In this document: positions 9,179 to 24,134 of the stretch, one piece after another
Layout: each line of letters opens with the position of its first letter
Position numbering within the stretch: the first letter of the stretch is position 1
DNA from: Colletes latitarsis
Lineage: Eukaryota > Arthropoda > Insecta > Hymenoptera > Colletidae
Direction of reading: 5' to 3'
Assembly (NCBI RefSeq): GCF_051014445.1
Contig: NW_027488367.1
Location: 23,359,501 to 23,423,500 of the forward strand
DNA length: 64,000 nucleotides
Translations under genes and position numbers: made by a program
The notes under the pieces: generated by a model
The model's input: only the letters and a program-made list of their open reading frames with translations
The model's database searches: none
What the model was told of the DNA's origin: nothing

Positions 9179-12100
9179 TTTCACTCATCAGACTCTTACT
9201 TTCGCATTCTTCACATACTTGTTGAACGGATCCTGGGTTTTTTCTGGTTTGGATAACGTAGTAATGTGGGACCACACGGAAACAGTCAATTAAACCTGGT
9301 TTCGATCAATATATTAGAGAATAATTCATGTTAGGTCTAGGTTAGGTCTGGGATTTGCTCTCATCAGGCTCATTCTTTCGCATATTTCTCATACTTGATG
9401 GCTAGATCATGGGCTTTTTCTGGATTGCATAACGTAGTAATGAAGTACAACACTGAAACAGTCAATTAAACCTGGATTCCATCAATATCTTAGAGGACAA
9501 CGCAAGTTAGGTCTGGGATAGGTCTGGGATTTGCCCACATCAGACTCATACTTTCGCGTTTTTCACATACTCGTTGAACAGATCGTGGGTTATTTTCTGG
9601 TTTGGATCGCATAGTAATGTGGTACCACACTGAAACAGTCGATTAAACCTGGTTTTGATCAATATCTTAAGGAATAATTCATGTTAGGTCTAGGTTAGGT
9701 CTGGGATTTGCCCTCATCAGGCTCATACTTTCGCATATTTCTCATACTTCATGGCTGGATCCTGGGCTATTTCTGGATTGGATCATGTAGTAATGTGGTA
9801 CCACACTGAAACAGTCAATTAAACCTGGTTTGGATCAATATTTTTAGAGGATAACGCATGTTAGGTCTAGGTTAGCCCTGGGATTTTCACTCATCAGACT
9901 CATACTTTCGCATTCTTCACATACTTGTTGAACGGATCCTGGGTTTTTTCTGGTTTCGTTCACGTAGTAATGTGGTACCACACTGAAACATTCAATTAAA
10001 CCTGATCTTCATAAATATTTCAGAGTATAACGCATGTTAGGTCTGGGTTAGGTCTAGGATTTGCCCTCATCAGGCTCATACTTTCGCATATTTCTCATAC
10101 TTCATGGCTAGATCCTGGGCTGTTCCTGGATTGTATCACGTAGTAATGTGGTACCACGCTGAAACAGTCAATTAAACCTGGTTTCGATCCATATTTTAGA
10201 GGATAACGCAAGTTAGGTCTGGCATAGGTCTGGGATTCGCCCTCATCAGACTCATACTTCCGCGTTTTTCACATACTTGTTGAACTGATCCTGGGCTTTT
10301 TCTGGTTTGGATCACGTAGTAATGTGGTACCACGCTGAAACAGTCAATTAAACCTGGTTTCGATCCATATTTTAGAGGATAACGCAAGTTAGGTCTGGCA
10401 TAGGTCTGGGATTCGCCCACATCAGGCTCATACATTCGCGTTTTTCACATACTCGTTGAACAGATCCTGGGCTTTTTCTGGATTGCATCACGTAGTAATG
10501 AAGTACAACACTGAAACAGTCAATTAAACCTGGTTTCCATCAATATCTTAGAGGACAACGCAAATTAGGTCTGGGATAGGTCTGGGATTTGCCCACATCA
10601 GGCTCATACTTTCGCGTTTTTCACATACTTGTTGAACAGATCCTGGGTTTTTTCTGGTTTGGATCACGTAGTAGTGTGGTACCACACTGAAACAGTCCAT
10701 GAAACCTGGTTTGGATCAACATTTTAGAGGATAACGCATGTTAGGTCTAGGTTAGGTCTGGGATTTTCACTCATCAGACTCATACTTTCGCATTCTTCAC
10801 ATACTTGTTGAACGGATCCTGGTTTTTTTCTGGTTTGGATCACGTAGTAATGTGGTACCACACTGAAACAGTCGATTGAACCTGGTTTCGATCAGTATTT
10901 TAGAGGATAACGCAACATAAGTCTGGGATAGGTCTGGGATTTGACCTCATCAGACTCATACTTTCGCGTTTTTCACATACTTGTTGAAGAGATCCTGGGC
11001 TTTTTCTGGATTGCATCACGTAGTAATGTAGTACCACACTGAAACAGTCAATGAAACCTGGTTTCCATCAATATTTTAGAGGACAACGCAAGTTAGGTCT
11101 AGGTAAGGCCTGAGATTTTCACTGATCAGACTCATACTTTCGCATCCTTCACATACTTGTTGAACGGATCCTGGGTTTTTTCTGGTTTGGATCACGTAGT
11201 AATGTGGTACCTCAGTGAAACAGTCAATTAAACCTGGTTTCGATCAATATTTTAGAGGATAACGCAAGTTAGGTCTGGGATAGGTCTGGGATTTGCCCTC
11301 ATCAGGCTCATACTTTCGCCTTTTTCACATACTTGTTGAACAGATCAAGGGTTTTTTCTGGTTTGGGTCACGTAGTACTGTGATACCACACTGAAACAGT
11401 CGATTAAACCTGGTTTCGATCAATATTTTAGAGGATAACGCATGTTAGGTCTAGGATAGCCCTGGGATTTTCACTCATCAGACTCATACTTTCGCATTCT
11501 TCACATACTTGTTGAACTGACCCTGGGTTTTTTCTGGTTTGGATCACGTAGTAATGTGGTACCACACTGAAACAGTCAATTAAACCTGGTTACGATCAAT
11601 ATTTTAGAAAATAATTCATGTTAGGTCTAGGTTGTGTCTGGGATTTGCTCTCATCAGGCTCATACTTTCGCACACTTCACATACTCGTTTGACAGATCCT
11701 GGGTTATTTTCTGGTTTGGATCGCATAGTAATGTGGTACCACACTGAAACAGTCGATTAAACCAGGTTTCGATCAATATTTTTGAGGATAACGCATGTTA
11801 GGTCTAGGTTAGGCCTGGGATTTTCACACATCAGACTCATACTTTCGCATTCTTCACATACTTGTTGAACGGATCCTGGGTTTTTACTGGTTTGGATCAC
11901 GTAGTAATGTGGGACCACACTGAAACAGTCAATTAAGCCTGGTTTCGATCAATATTTTAGAGAATAATTCATGTTAGGTCTAGGTTAGGTCTGGGATTTG
12001 CTCTCATCAGGCTCATCCTTTCGCATATTTCTCATACCTGATGGCTAGATCCTGGGCTTTTTTTGGATTGCATCACGTAGTAATGTAGTACCACACTGAA

Positions 12101-15100
12101 ACAGTCAATGAAACCTGGTTTCCATCAATATTTTAGAGGACAACGCAAGTTAGGTCTAGGTAAGGCCTGAGATTTTCACTGATCAGACTCATACTTTCGC
12201 ATCCTTCACATACTTGTTGAACGGATCCTGGGTTTTTTCTGGTTTGGATCACGTAGTAGTGTGGGACCACACTGAAACAATCAATTAAACCTGGTCTTGA
12301 TAAATATTTTAGAGGATAGCGCATGTTAGGTCTGGGATAGGTCTGGGATTTGCCCTCATCAGACTCATACTTTCGCGTTTTTCACATACTTGTTGAACAG
12401 ATCCTGGGTTATTTTCTGGTTTGGATCACAAAGTAATGTGGTACCACACTGAAACAGTCGATTAAACCAGGTTTCGGTCAATATTTTTGAGGATAACGCA
12501 TGTTAGGTCTTGGTTAGGTCTGGGATTTTCACTCATCAGACTCATACTTTCGCATACTTCACATACTTGTTGAACGGAGCATGAGTTTTTTCTGGTTTGG
12601 ATCACGTAGTAATGTGGGACTACACTGAAACAATCAATTAAACCTGGTCTTGATAAATATTTTAGAGGATAACGCATGTTAGGTCTGGGATAGGTCTGGG
12701 ATTTGCCCTCATCAGACTCATACTTTCGCACACTTCACATACTCGTTGAACAGATCCTGGGTTTTTTCTGGTTTGGATCACGTAGTAATGTGGAACCACA
12801 CTGAAACAATCAATTAAACCTGGTCTTGATAAATATTTTAGAGGATAACGCATGTTAGGTCTGGGTTAGGTCTGGGATTTGCTCTCATCAGGCTCATTCT
12901 TTCGCGTTTTTCACATACTTGTTGAACAGATCCTGGGTTTTTTCTGGTTTGGATCACGTAGTAGTGTGGTGCCACACTGAAACAGTCCATTAAACCTGCT
13001 TGCGATCAATATTTTAGAGGATAACGCATGTTAGGTCTGGGTTAGGTCTAGGATTTGCCCTCATCAGGCTCATTCTTTCGCATATTACTCAAACTTGATG
13101 GCTAGATCCTGGGCTTTTTCTGGATTGCATCACGTAGTAATATGGTACCACACTGAAACATTCATTTAAACCTGGTTTCCATCAATATCTTAGAGGACAA
13201 CGCAAGTTAGGTCTAGGTTAGGCCTGGGATTTTCACTCATCAGGCTCATACTTTCGCATTCTTCACATACTTGTTGAACGGATCCAGGGTTTTTTCTGGT
13301 TTGGATCACGTAGTAATGTGGGACCACACTGAAACAGTCAATTAAACCTGGTTTCCATCAATATCTTAGAGGACAGCGCAAGTTAGGTCTGGGATAGGTC
13401 TGGGACTTGCCCTCATCAGGCTCATACTTTCGCGTTTTTCACATACTTGTTGAACAGATCCTGGGTTTTTTCTGGTTTGGACCACGTAGTAATGTGGGAC
13501 CACACTGAAACAGTCAATTAAACCTGGTTTCAATCAATATTTTAGAGAATAATTCATGTTAGGTCTAGGTTAGGTCTGGGATTTGCTCTCATCAGGCTCA
13601 TTCTTTCGCATATTTCTCATACTTGATGGCTAGATCCTGGGCTTTTTCTGGATTGCATCACGTAGTAATGAAGTACAACACTGAAACAGTCAATTAAACC
13701 TGGTTTCCATCAATATCTTAGAGGACAACGCAAGTTAGGTCTGCGATAGGTATGGGATTTGCCCTCATCAGGCTCATACTTTCGCGTTTTTCACATACTT
13801 GTTGAACAGATCCTGGGTTTTTTCTGGTTTGTATCACGTAGTAGTGTGGTACCACACTGAAACAGTCCATTAAACCTGGTTTGGATCAATATTTTAGAGA
13901 ATAACGCATGTTAGGTCTAGGTTAGCCCTGGGATTTTCACTCATCAGACTCATACTTTCGCATTCTTCACATACTTGTTGAACTGCTCCTGGGTTTTTTC
14001 TGGTTTGGATCACGTAGTAATGTGGTACGACACTGAAACAGTCGATTAAACCTGGTTTCGATCAATATTTTAGAGGATAACGCAAGTTAAGTCTGGGATT
14101 GGTCTGGGATTTGACCTCATCAAACTCATACTTTCGCACACTTCACATACTCGTTGAACAGATCCTCGGTTATTTTCTGGTTTGGATCACATAGTAATGT
14201 GGTACCACACTGAAACAGTCGATTAAACCAGGTTTCGATCAATATTTTTGAGGATAACGCATGTTAGGTCTAGGTTAGGCCTGGGATTTTCACTCTTCAG
14301 ACTCATACTTTCGCATTCTTCACATACTTGTTGAACAGATCCTGGGCTTTTTCTGGTTTGGATCACGTAGTGGTGTGGTACCACACTGAAACAGTCCATT
14401 AAACCTGGTTTGGATCAATATTTTAGAGGATAACGCATGTTAGGTCTAGGTTAGGTCGGGGATTTTCACTCATCAGACTCATACTCTCGCATTCTTCACA
14501 TACTTGTTGAAGGCATCCTGGGTTTTTTCTGGTTTGGATCACGTATTAATGTGGTACCACACTGAAACAGTCGATTAAACCTGGTTTCGATCAGTATTTT
14601 AGAGGATAACGCAACATAAGTCTGGGATAGGTCTGGGATTTGACCTCATCAGACTCATACTTTCGCGTTTTTCACATACTTGTTGAACAGATCCTGGGTT
14701 TTTTCTGGTTTGGATCACGTAGTAGTGTGGTACCACACTGAAACAGTCGATTAAACCTGGTTTGGATCAATATTTTAGAGGATAACGCATGTTAGGTCTA
14801 GGTTAGGTCGGGGATTTTCACTCATCAGACTCATACTTTCGCATTCTTCACATACTTGTTGAACGGATCCTGGGTTCTTTCTGGTTTGGATCACGTATTA
14901 ATGTGGTACCACACTGAAACAGTCGATTAAACCTGGTTTCGATCAGTATTTTAGAGGATAACGCAACATAAGTCTGGGATAGGTCTGGGATTTGACCTCA
15001 TCAGACTCATACTTTCGCATACTTCACATACTTGTTGAACGCAGCATGTGTTTTTTCTGGTTTGGATCACGTAGTAATGTGGGCCCACACTGAAACAGTC

Positions 15101-18100
15101 CATTAAACCTGCTTGCGATCAATATTTTAGAGGATAACGCATGTTAGGTCTGGGTTAGGTCTAGGATTTGCCCTCATCAGGCTCATTCTTTCGCATATTA
15201 CTCAAACTTGATGGCTAGATCCTGGGCTTTTTCTGGATTGCATCACGTAGTAATGTGGTACCACACTGAAACAGTCAATTAAGCCTGGTTTCCATCAATA
15301 TCTTAGAGGACAACGCAAGTTAGGTCTGGGATAGGTATGGGATTTGCCCTCATCAGGCTCATACTTTCGCGTTTTTCACATACTTGTTGAACAGATCCTG
15401 GGTTTTTTCTGGTTTGTATCACGTAGTAGTGTGGTACCACACTGAAACAGTCCATTAAACCTGGTTTGGATCAATATTTTAGAGGATAACGCATGTTAGG
15501 TCTTGGTTAGCCCTGGGATTTTCACTCATCAGACTCATACTTTCGCATTCTTCACATACTTGTTGAACGGATCCTGGGTTCTTTCTGGTTTGGATCACGT
15601 ATTAATGTGGTACCACACTGAAACAGTCGATTAAACCTGGTTTCGAACAGTATTTTAGAGGATGACGCATGTTAGGTCTAGGTTAGGCCTGGGATTTTCA
15701 CTCATCAGACTCATACTTTCGCATTCTTCACATACTTGTTGAACGGATCCTGGGTTTTTTCTAGTTTGGATCACGTAGTAATGTGGGTCCACAGTGAAAC
15801 AATCAATTAAACCTGGTCTTGATAAATATTTTAGAGGATAACGCATGTTAGGTCTGGGAAGGGTCTGGGATTTGCCCTCATCAGACTCATACTTTCGCAC
15901 ACTTCACATACTCGTTGAACAGATCCTGGGTTTTTTCTGGTTTGGATCACGTAGTAATGTGGTACCACACTGAAACAGACGATGAAACCTGGTTTCCATC
16001 AATATTTTAGAGGACAACGCAAGTTAGGTCTAGGTAAGGCCTGAGATTTTCACTGATCAGACTCATACTTTCGCCTTTTTCACATACTTGTTGAACAGAT
16101 CAAGGGTTTTTTCTGGTTTGGGTCACGTAGTACTGTGATACCACACTGAAACAGTCGATTAAACCTGGTTTCGATCAATATTTTAGAAAATAATTCATGT
16201 TAGGTCTAGGTTGTGTCTGGGATTTGCTCTCATCAGGCTCATACTTTCGCACACTTCACATACTCGTTTGACAGATCCTGGGTTATTTTCTGGTTTGGAT
16301 CGCATAGTAATGTGGTACCACACTGAAACAGTCGATTAAACCAGGTTTCGATCAATATTTTTGAGGATAACGCATGTTAGGTCTAGGTTAGGCCTGGGAT
16401 TTTCACTCATCAGACTCATACTTTCGCATTCTTCACATACTTGTTGGACGGATCCTGGGTTTTTACTGGTTTGGATCACGTAGTAATGTGGGACCACACT
16501 GAAACAGTCAATTAAGCCTGGTTTCGATCAATATTTTAGAGAATAATTCATGTTAGGTCTAGGTTAGGTCTGGGATTTGCTCTCATCAGGCTCATCCTTT
16601 CGCATATTTCTCATACCTGATGGCTAGATCCTGGGTTTTTACTGGTTTGGATCACGTAGTAATGTGGGACCACACTGAAACAGTCAATTAAACCTGGTTT
16701 CGATCAATATTTTAGAAAACAATTCATGTTAGGTCTAGGTTGGGTCTGGGATTTGGTCTCATCAGGCTCATACATTCGCACACTTCACATACTCGTTGAA
16801 CAGATCCCGGGTTTTTTCTGGTTTGGATCACGTAGTAGTGTGGGACCACACTGAAACAATCAATTAAACCTGGTCTTGATAAATATTTTAGAGGATAGCG
16901 CATGTTAGGTCTGGGATAGGTCTGGGATTTGCCCTCATCAGACTCATACTTTCGCGTTTTTCACATACTTGTTGAACAGATCCCGGGTTATTTTCTGGTT
17001 TGGATCACATAGTAATGTGGTACCACACTGAAACAGTCGATTAAACCAGGTTTCGGTCAATATTTTTGAGGTTAACGCATGTTAGGTCTTGGTTAGGTCT
17101 GGGATTTTCACTCATCAGACTCATACTTTCGCGTACTTCACATACTTGTTGAACGGAACATGTGTTTTTTCTGGTTTGGATCACGTAGTAATGTGGGACC
17201 ACACTGAAACAATCAATTAAACCTGGTCTTGATAAATATTTTAGAGGATAACGCATGTTAGGTCTGGGATAGGTCTGGGATTTGCCCTCATCAGACTCAT
17301 ACTTTCGCACACTTCACATACTCGTTGAACAGATCCTGGGTTTTTTCTGGTTTGGATCACGTAGTAATGTGGAACCACACTGAAACAATCAATTAAACCT
17401 GGTCTTGATAAATATTTTAGAGGATAACGCATGTTAGGTCTGGGTTAGGTCTGGGATTTGCTCTCATCAGGCTCATTCTTTCGCGTTTTTCACATACTTG
17501 TTGAACAGATCCTGGGTTTTTTCTGGTTTGGATCACGTAGTAGTGTGGTACCACACTGAAACAGTCCATTAAACCTGCTTGCGATCAATATTTTAGAGGA
17601 TAACGCATGTTAGGTCTGGGTTAGGTCTAGGATTTGCCCTCAACAGGCTCATTCTTTCGCATATTACTCAAACTTGATGGCTAGATCCTGGGCTTTTTTT
17701 GGATTGCATCACGTAGTAATATGGTACCACACTGAAACATTCAATTAAACCTGGTTTCCATCAATATCTTAGAGGACAACGCAAGTTAGGTCTGGGATAC
17801 GTCTGGGACTTGCCCTCATCAGGCTCATACTTTCGCGTTTTTCACATACTTGTTGAACAGATCCTGGGTTTGTTCTGGTTTGTATCACGTAGTAGTGTGG
17901 TACCACACTGAAACAGTCCATTAAACCTGGTTTGGATCAATATTTACGAGAATAACGCATGTTAGGTCTAGGTTAGTCCTGTGATTTTCACTCATCAGAC
18001 TCATACTTTCGCATTCTTCACATACTTGTTGAACTGCTCCTGGGTTTTTTCTGGTTTGGATCACGTAGTAATGTGGTACCACACTGAAACAGTCGATTAA

Positions 18101-18990
18101 ACCTGGTTTCGATCAATATTTTAGAGGATAACGCAAGTTAAGTCTGGGATTGGTCTGGGATTTGACCTCATCAAACTCATACTTTCGCACACTTCACATA
18201 CTCGTTGAACAGATCCTGGGTTATTCTCTGGTTTGGATCACATAGTAATGTGGTACCACACTGAAACAGTCGATTAAACCAGGTTTCGATCAATATTTTT
18301 GAGGATAACGCATGTTAGGTCTAGGTTAGGCCTGGGATTTTCACTCTTCAGACTCATACTTTCGCATTCTTCACATACTTGTTGAACAGATCCTGGGGTT
18401 TTTCTGGTTTGGATCACGTAGTAGTGTGGTACCACACTGAAACAGTCCATTAAACCTGGTTTGGATCAATATTTTAGAGGATAACGCATGTTAGGTCTAG
18501 GTTAGGTCTGGGATTTTCACTCATCAGACTCATACTTTCGCATGCTTCACATACTTGTTGAACGGATCCTGGGCTTTTTCTGGTTTGGATCACGTAGGAG
18601 TGTGGTACCACACTGAAACAGTCCATTAAACCTGGTTTGGATCAATATTTTAGAGGATAACGCATGTTAGGTCTAGGTTAGGTCGGGGATTTTCACTCAT
18701 CAGACTCATACTCTCGCATTCTTCACATACTTGTTGAAGGGATCCTGGGTTTTTTCTGGTTTGGATCACGTATTAATGTGGTACCACACTGAAACAGTCG
18801 ATTAAACCTGGTTTCGATCAGTATTTTAGAGGATAACGCATGTTAGGTCTAGGTTAGGCCTGGGATTTTCACTCTTCAGACTCATACTTTCGCATTCTTC
18901 ACATACTTGTTGAACAGATCCTGGGGTTTTTCTGGTTTGGATCACGTAGTAGTGTGGTACCACACTGAAACAGTCCATTAAACCTGGTTT

Positions 18991-19342
18991 GCATCAATAT
19001 ATTAGAGGATAACGCATGTTAGGTCTAGGTTAGGTGTGGGATTTTCACTCATCATACTCATACTTTCGCATGCTTCACATACTTGTTGAACGGATCCTGG
19101 GCTTTTTCTGGTTTGGATCACGTAGTAGTGTGGTACCACACTGAAACAGTCCATTAAACCTGGTTTGCATCAATATTTTAGAGGATAACGCATGTTAGGT
19201 CTAGGTTAGGTGTGGGATTTTCACTCATCATACTCATACTTTCGCATGCTTCACATACTTGTTGAACGGATCCTGGGCTTTTTCTGGTTTGGATCACGTA
19301 GTAGTGTGGTACCACACTGAAACAGTCCATTAAACCTGGTTT
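18991..19342 (+). repeat. Duplicated single monomer (2 x 176 bp)
   Basis: Two adjacent monomers (18991-19166 and 19167-19342) share the otherwise rare GGTTTGCATC, TTAGGTGTGGG and CATCATACTC variants and differ at a single site noticed (ATATTAG against TTTTAG). This is a recent-looking single-monomer duplication, present also in block B. Confidence 0.82.
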
Positions 19343-21790
19343 GGATCAATATTTTAGAGGATAACGCATGTTAGGTCTAGGTTAGGTCGGGGATTTTCAC
19401 TCATCAGACTCATACTCTCGCATTCTTCACATACTTGTTGAAGGGATCCTGGGTTTTTTCTGGTTTGGATCACGCATTAATGTGGTACCACTCTGAAACA
19501 GTCGATTAAACCTGGTTTCGATCAGTATTTTAGAGGATAACGCAACATAAGTCTGGGATAGGTCTGGGATTTGACCTCATCAGACTCATTCTTTCGCGTT
19601 TTTCACATACTTGTTGAACAGATCCTGGGTTTTTTCTGGTTTGGATCACGTAGTAGTGTGGTACCACACTGAAACAGTCCATTAAACCTGGTTTGGATCA
19701 ATATTTTAGAGGATAACGCATGTTAGGTCTAGGTTAGGTCGGGGATTCTCACTCATCAGACTCATACTTTCGCATTCTTCACATACTTGTTGAACGGATC
19801 CTGGGTTCTTTCTGGTTTGGATCACGTATTAATGTGGTACCACACTGAAACAGTCGATTAAACCTGGTTTCGATCAGTATTTTAGAGGATAACGCATGTT
19901 AGGTCTGGGATAGGTCTGGGATTTGACCTCATCAGGCTCATACTTTCGCATTCTTCACATACTTGTTGGACGGATCCTGGGTTTTTTCTGGTTTGGAACC
20001 CGTAGTAATGTGGGACCACACTGAAACAATAAATTGAACCTGGTCTTGATAAATATTTTAGAGGATAACGCATGTTAGGTCTGGGATAGGTCTAGGATTT
20101 GCCCTCATCAGGCTCATACTCTCGCATATTTCTCATACTTGATGGCTAGCTCCTGGGCTTTTTCTGGGTTGCATCACGTAGTAATATAATACCACACTGA
20201 AACAGTCAATGAAACCTGGTTTCCATCACTATTTTAGAGGACAACGCAAGTTAGGTCTAGCTAAGGCCTGAGATTTTCACTGATCAGACTCATACTTTCG
20301 CATTCTTCACATACTTGTTGAACGGATCCTGGGTTTTTTCTGGTTTGGATCACGTAGTAATGTGGTACCACACTGAAACAGTCAATTAAACCTGGTTTCG
20401 ATCAATATTTTAGAGAATAATTCATGTTAGGTCTAGGTTAGGTCTGGGATTTGCTCTCATCAGGCTCATTCTTTCGCATATTTCTCATACTTGATGGCTA
20501 GATCCTGGGCTTTTTCTGGATTGCATCACGTAGTAATGAAGTACACCACTGAAACAGTCAATTAAACCTGGTTTCCATCAATATCTTAGAGGACAACGCA
20601 AGTTAGGTCTGGGATATGTCTGGGATTTTCACTCATCAGACTCATACTTTCGCATTCTTCACATACTTGTTGAACAGATCCTGGGGTTTTTCTGGTTTGG
20701 ATCACATAGTAATGTGGTACCACACTGATACAGTCGATTAAACCAGGTTTCGATCAATATTTTAGAGTATAACTCATGTTAGGTCTAGGTTAGGCCTGGG
20801 ATTTTCATTTATCAGACTCATACTTTCACACACTTCACATACTCCTTGAACAGATCCCGGGTTATTTTCTGGGTTGGATCAGATAGTAATGTGGTACCAC
20901 ACTGAAACAGTCGATTAAACCAGGTTTCGATCAATATTTTATAGGATGACGCATGTTAGGTCTAGGTTAGGCCTGGGATTTTCACTCATCAGACTCATTC
21001 TTTCGCATATTTCTCATACTTGATGGCTAGATCCTGGGCTTTTTCTGGATTGCATCACGTAGTAATGAAGTACAACACTGAAACAGTCAATTAAACCTGG
21101 TTTCCATCAATATCTTAGAGGACAACGCAAGTTAGGTCTGGGATATGTCTGGGATTTGCCCTCATCAGGCTCATACTTTCGCGTTTTTCACATACTTGTT
21201 GAACAGATCCTGGGTATTTTCAGGTTTGGATCACGTTGTAGTGTGGTACCACACTGAAAGAGTCCATTAAACCTGGTTTGGATCAATATTTTAGAGGATA
21301 ACGCATGTTAGGTCTAGGTTAGCCCTGGGATTTTCACTCATCAGACTCATACTTTCGCATTCTTCACATACTTGTTGACCTGATCGAGGGTTTTTTCTGC
21401 TTTGGATCACGTAGTAAAGTGGTACCACACTAAAACGGTCAATTAAACCTGGTTTCGGTCAATATTTTAGAGGTTAACGAAAGTTATGTCTAGGTTAGGC
21501 CTGGGATTTTCACTCATCAGACACATACTTTCGCATTCTTCACATGCTTGTTGAACGGATCCAGGGTTTTTTCTGGTTTGGATCACGTAGTAATGTGGGT
21601 CCACACTGAAACAGTCAATTAAACCTGATTTCGATCAATATTTTAGAGAATAATTCATGTTAGGTCTAGGTCAGGTCTGGGATTTGCTCTCATCAGGCTC
21701 ATTCTTTCGCATATTTCTCATACTTCATGGCCAGATCCTGGGCTTTTTCTGGATTGCATCACGTAGTAATGAAGTACAACACTGAAACTG

Positions 21791-22496
21791 TCAATTAAAC
21801 CTGGTTTCCATCAATATCTTAGAGGACAACGCAAGTTAGGTCTGGGATATGTCTGGGATTTGACCTCATCAAACTCATACCTTCGCACACATCACATACT
21901 CGTTGAACAGATCCTGGGTTATTTTCTGGTTTGGATCACATAGTAATGTGGTACCACACTGAAACAGTCGATTAAACCAGGTTTCGATCAATATTTTTGA
22001 GGATAACGCATGTTAGGTCTAGGTTAGGCCTGGGATTTTCACTCATCAGACTCATACTTTCGCATTCTTCACATACTTGTAGAACGGATCCTGGGTTTTT
22101 TCTGGTTTGGATCACGTAGTAATGTGGGACCACACTGAGACAGTCAATTAAACCTGGTTTCCATCAATATCTTAGAGGACAACGCAAGTTAGGTCTGGGA
22201 TATGTCTGGGATTTGACCTCATCAAACTCATACCTTCGCACACATCACATACTCGTTGAACAGATCCTGGGTTATTTTCTGGTTTGGATCACATAGTAAT
22301 GTGGTACCACACTGAAACAGTCGATTAAACCAGGTTTCGATCAATATTTTTGAGGATAACGCATGTTAGGTCTAGGTTAGGCCTGGGATTTTCACTCATC
22401 AGACTCATACTTTCGCATTCTTCACATACTTGTAGAACGGATCCTGGGTTTTTTCTGGTTTGGATCACGTAGTAATGTGGGACCACACTGAAACAG
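21791..22496 (+). repeat. Tandem duplication of a two-monomer (353 bp) unit
   Basis: Units 21791-22143 and 22144-22496 both carry GGATATGTCTGGG, TCATCAAACTCATACC, CACACATCACATACTCG and CTTGTAGAACGG. The 353 bp length equals one 176 and one 177 bp monomer. It is also present in block B at 49601-50306. Confidence 0.85.
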
Positions 22497-24134
22497 TCAA
22501 TTAAACCTGGTTTCGATCAATATTTTAGAGAATAATTCATGTTAGGTCTAGGTTAGGTCTGGGATTTGCCCTCATCAGGCTCATACATTCGCACACTTCA
22601 CATACTCCTTGAACAGATCCTGGGTTATTTTCTGGGTTTGGATCACATAGTAATGTGGTACCACACTGAAACAGTCGATTAAACCAGGTTTCGATCAATA
22701 TTTTAGAGGATAACGCATGTTAGGTCTAGGTTAGCCCTGGGATTTTCACTCATCAGACTTATACTTTCGCATTCTTCACATACTTGTAGAACGGAACCTG
22801 GGTTTTTTCTGGTTTGGATCACGTAGTAATGTGGTACCACACTGAAACAGTCAATTAAACCTGGTTTCGATCAATATTTTAGAGAATAATTCATGTTAGG
22901 TCTAGGTTAGGTCTGGGATTTGCTCTCATCAGGCTCTTTCTTTCGCATATTTCTCATACATGTTGAACAGATACTGGGTTTTTTCTTGTTTGGAACCCGT
23001 AGTAATGTGGGACCACACTGAAACAATAAATTAAACCTCGTCTTGATAAATATTTTAGAGGATAACGCATGTTAGGTCAGGGTTAGGTCTAGGATTTGCC
23101 CTCATCAGGCTCATACTTTCGCATATTTCTCATACTTCATAGCTAGATCCTGGGCTGTTTCTGGATTGTATCACGTAGTAATGTGGTACCTCGCTGAAAC
23201 AGTCAATTAAACCTGGTTTCGATCAATATTTTAGAGGATAACGCAAGTTAGGTCTGGGATAGGTCTAGGATTTGCCCTCATCAGGCTCTTACTTTCGCAT
23301 ATTTCTCATACTTCATGGCTAGATCCTGGGCTATTTCTGGATTGGATCACGTAGTAAAGTGGTACCACACTGAAACATTCAATGAAACCTTGTCTCGATA
23401 ATTATTTTAGAGGATAACGCATCTTAGGTCTGGGTTAGGTCTAAGATTTGCCCTCATCAGGCTCACAGTTTCGCGTTTTTCACATACTTGTTGAACAGAT
23501 CCTAGGTTTTGTCTGGTTCGGATCACGAAGTAGTGTGGTACCACACTGAAGCAGTCCATTAAACCTGGTTTCGCTCAATACTTTAGAGGATAACGCATGT
23601 TAGGTCTGGGTTAGGTCTAGGATTTGCCCTCATCAGGCTCATTCTTTCGCATATTACTCAAACTTGATGGCTAGATCCTGGGCTTTCTCTGGATTGCATC
23701 GCGTAGTAATGTGGTACCACACTGAAACAGTCAATTAAGCCTGGTTTCCATCAATATCTTAGAGGACAACGCAAGTTAGGTCTGGGATAGGTATGGGATT
23801 TGCCCTCATCAGGCTCATACTTTCGCGTTTTTCACATACTTGTTGAACAGATCCTGGGTTTTTTCTGGTTTGTATCACGTAGTAGTGTGGTACCACACTG
23901 AAACAGTCCATTAAACCTGGTTTGGATCAATATTTTAGAGGATAACGCATGTTAGGTCTAGGTTAGGTCGGGGATTCTCACTCATCAGACTCATACTTTC
24001 GCATTCTTCACATACTTGTTGAACAGATCCTGGGGTTTTTCTGGTTTGGATCACGTAGGAATGTGGTACCACACTGAAACAGTCGATTAAACCTGGTTTC
24101 GATCAATATTTTAGAGGATAACGCAAGTTAGGTC

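Larger units (their letters stand above)
1..24134 (+). repeat. Long higher-order block A (left edge truncated by window)
   Basis: Base 1 aligns with 26226 and the match continues to 24134/51944. Diagnostic private variants are repeated in the same order in both copies: CACTCGTCAGAC near 50 and 26275, the GAACGGACC deletion, the two retroposon insertions, and the rare ATCACGAAGTAGTG near 23525 and 51335. The match ends at about 24134, where A reads GGTCTGGCATAGG and B reads GGTCTGGGATAGG and both then diverge. It contains two retroposon copies, a five-monomer duplication, a two-monomer duplication and a one-monomer duplication, annotated separately. No gene is seen. Confidence 0.9.
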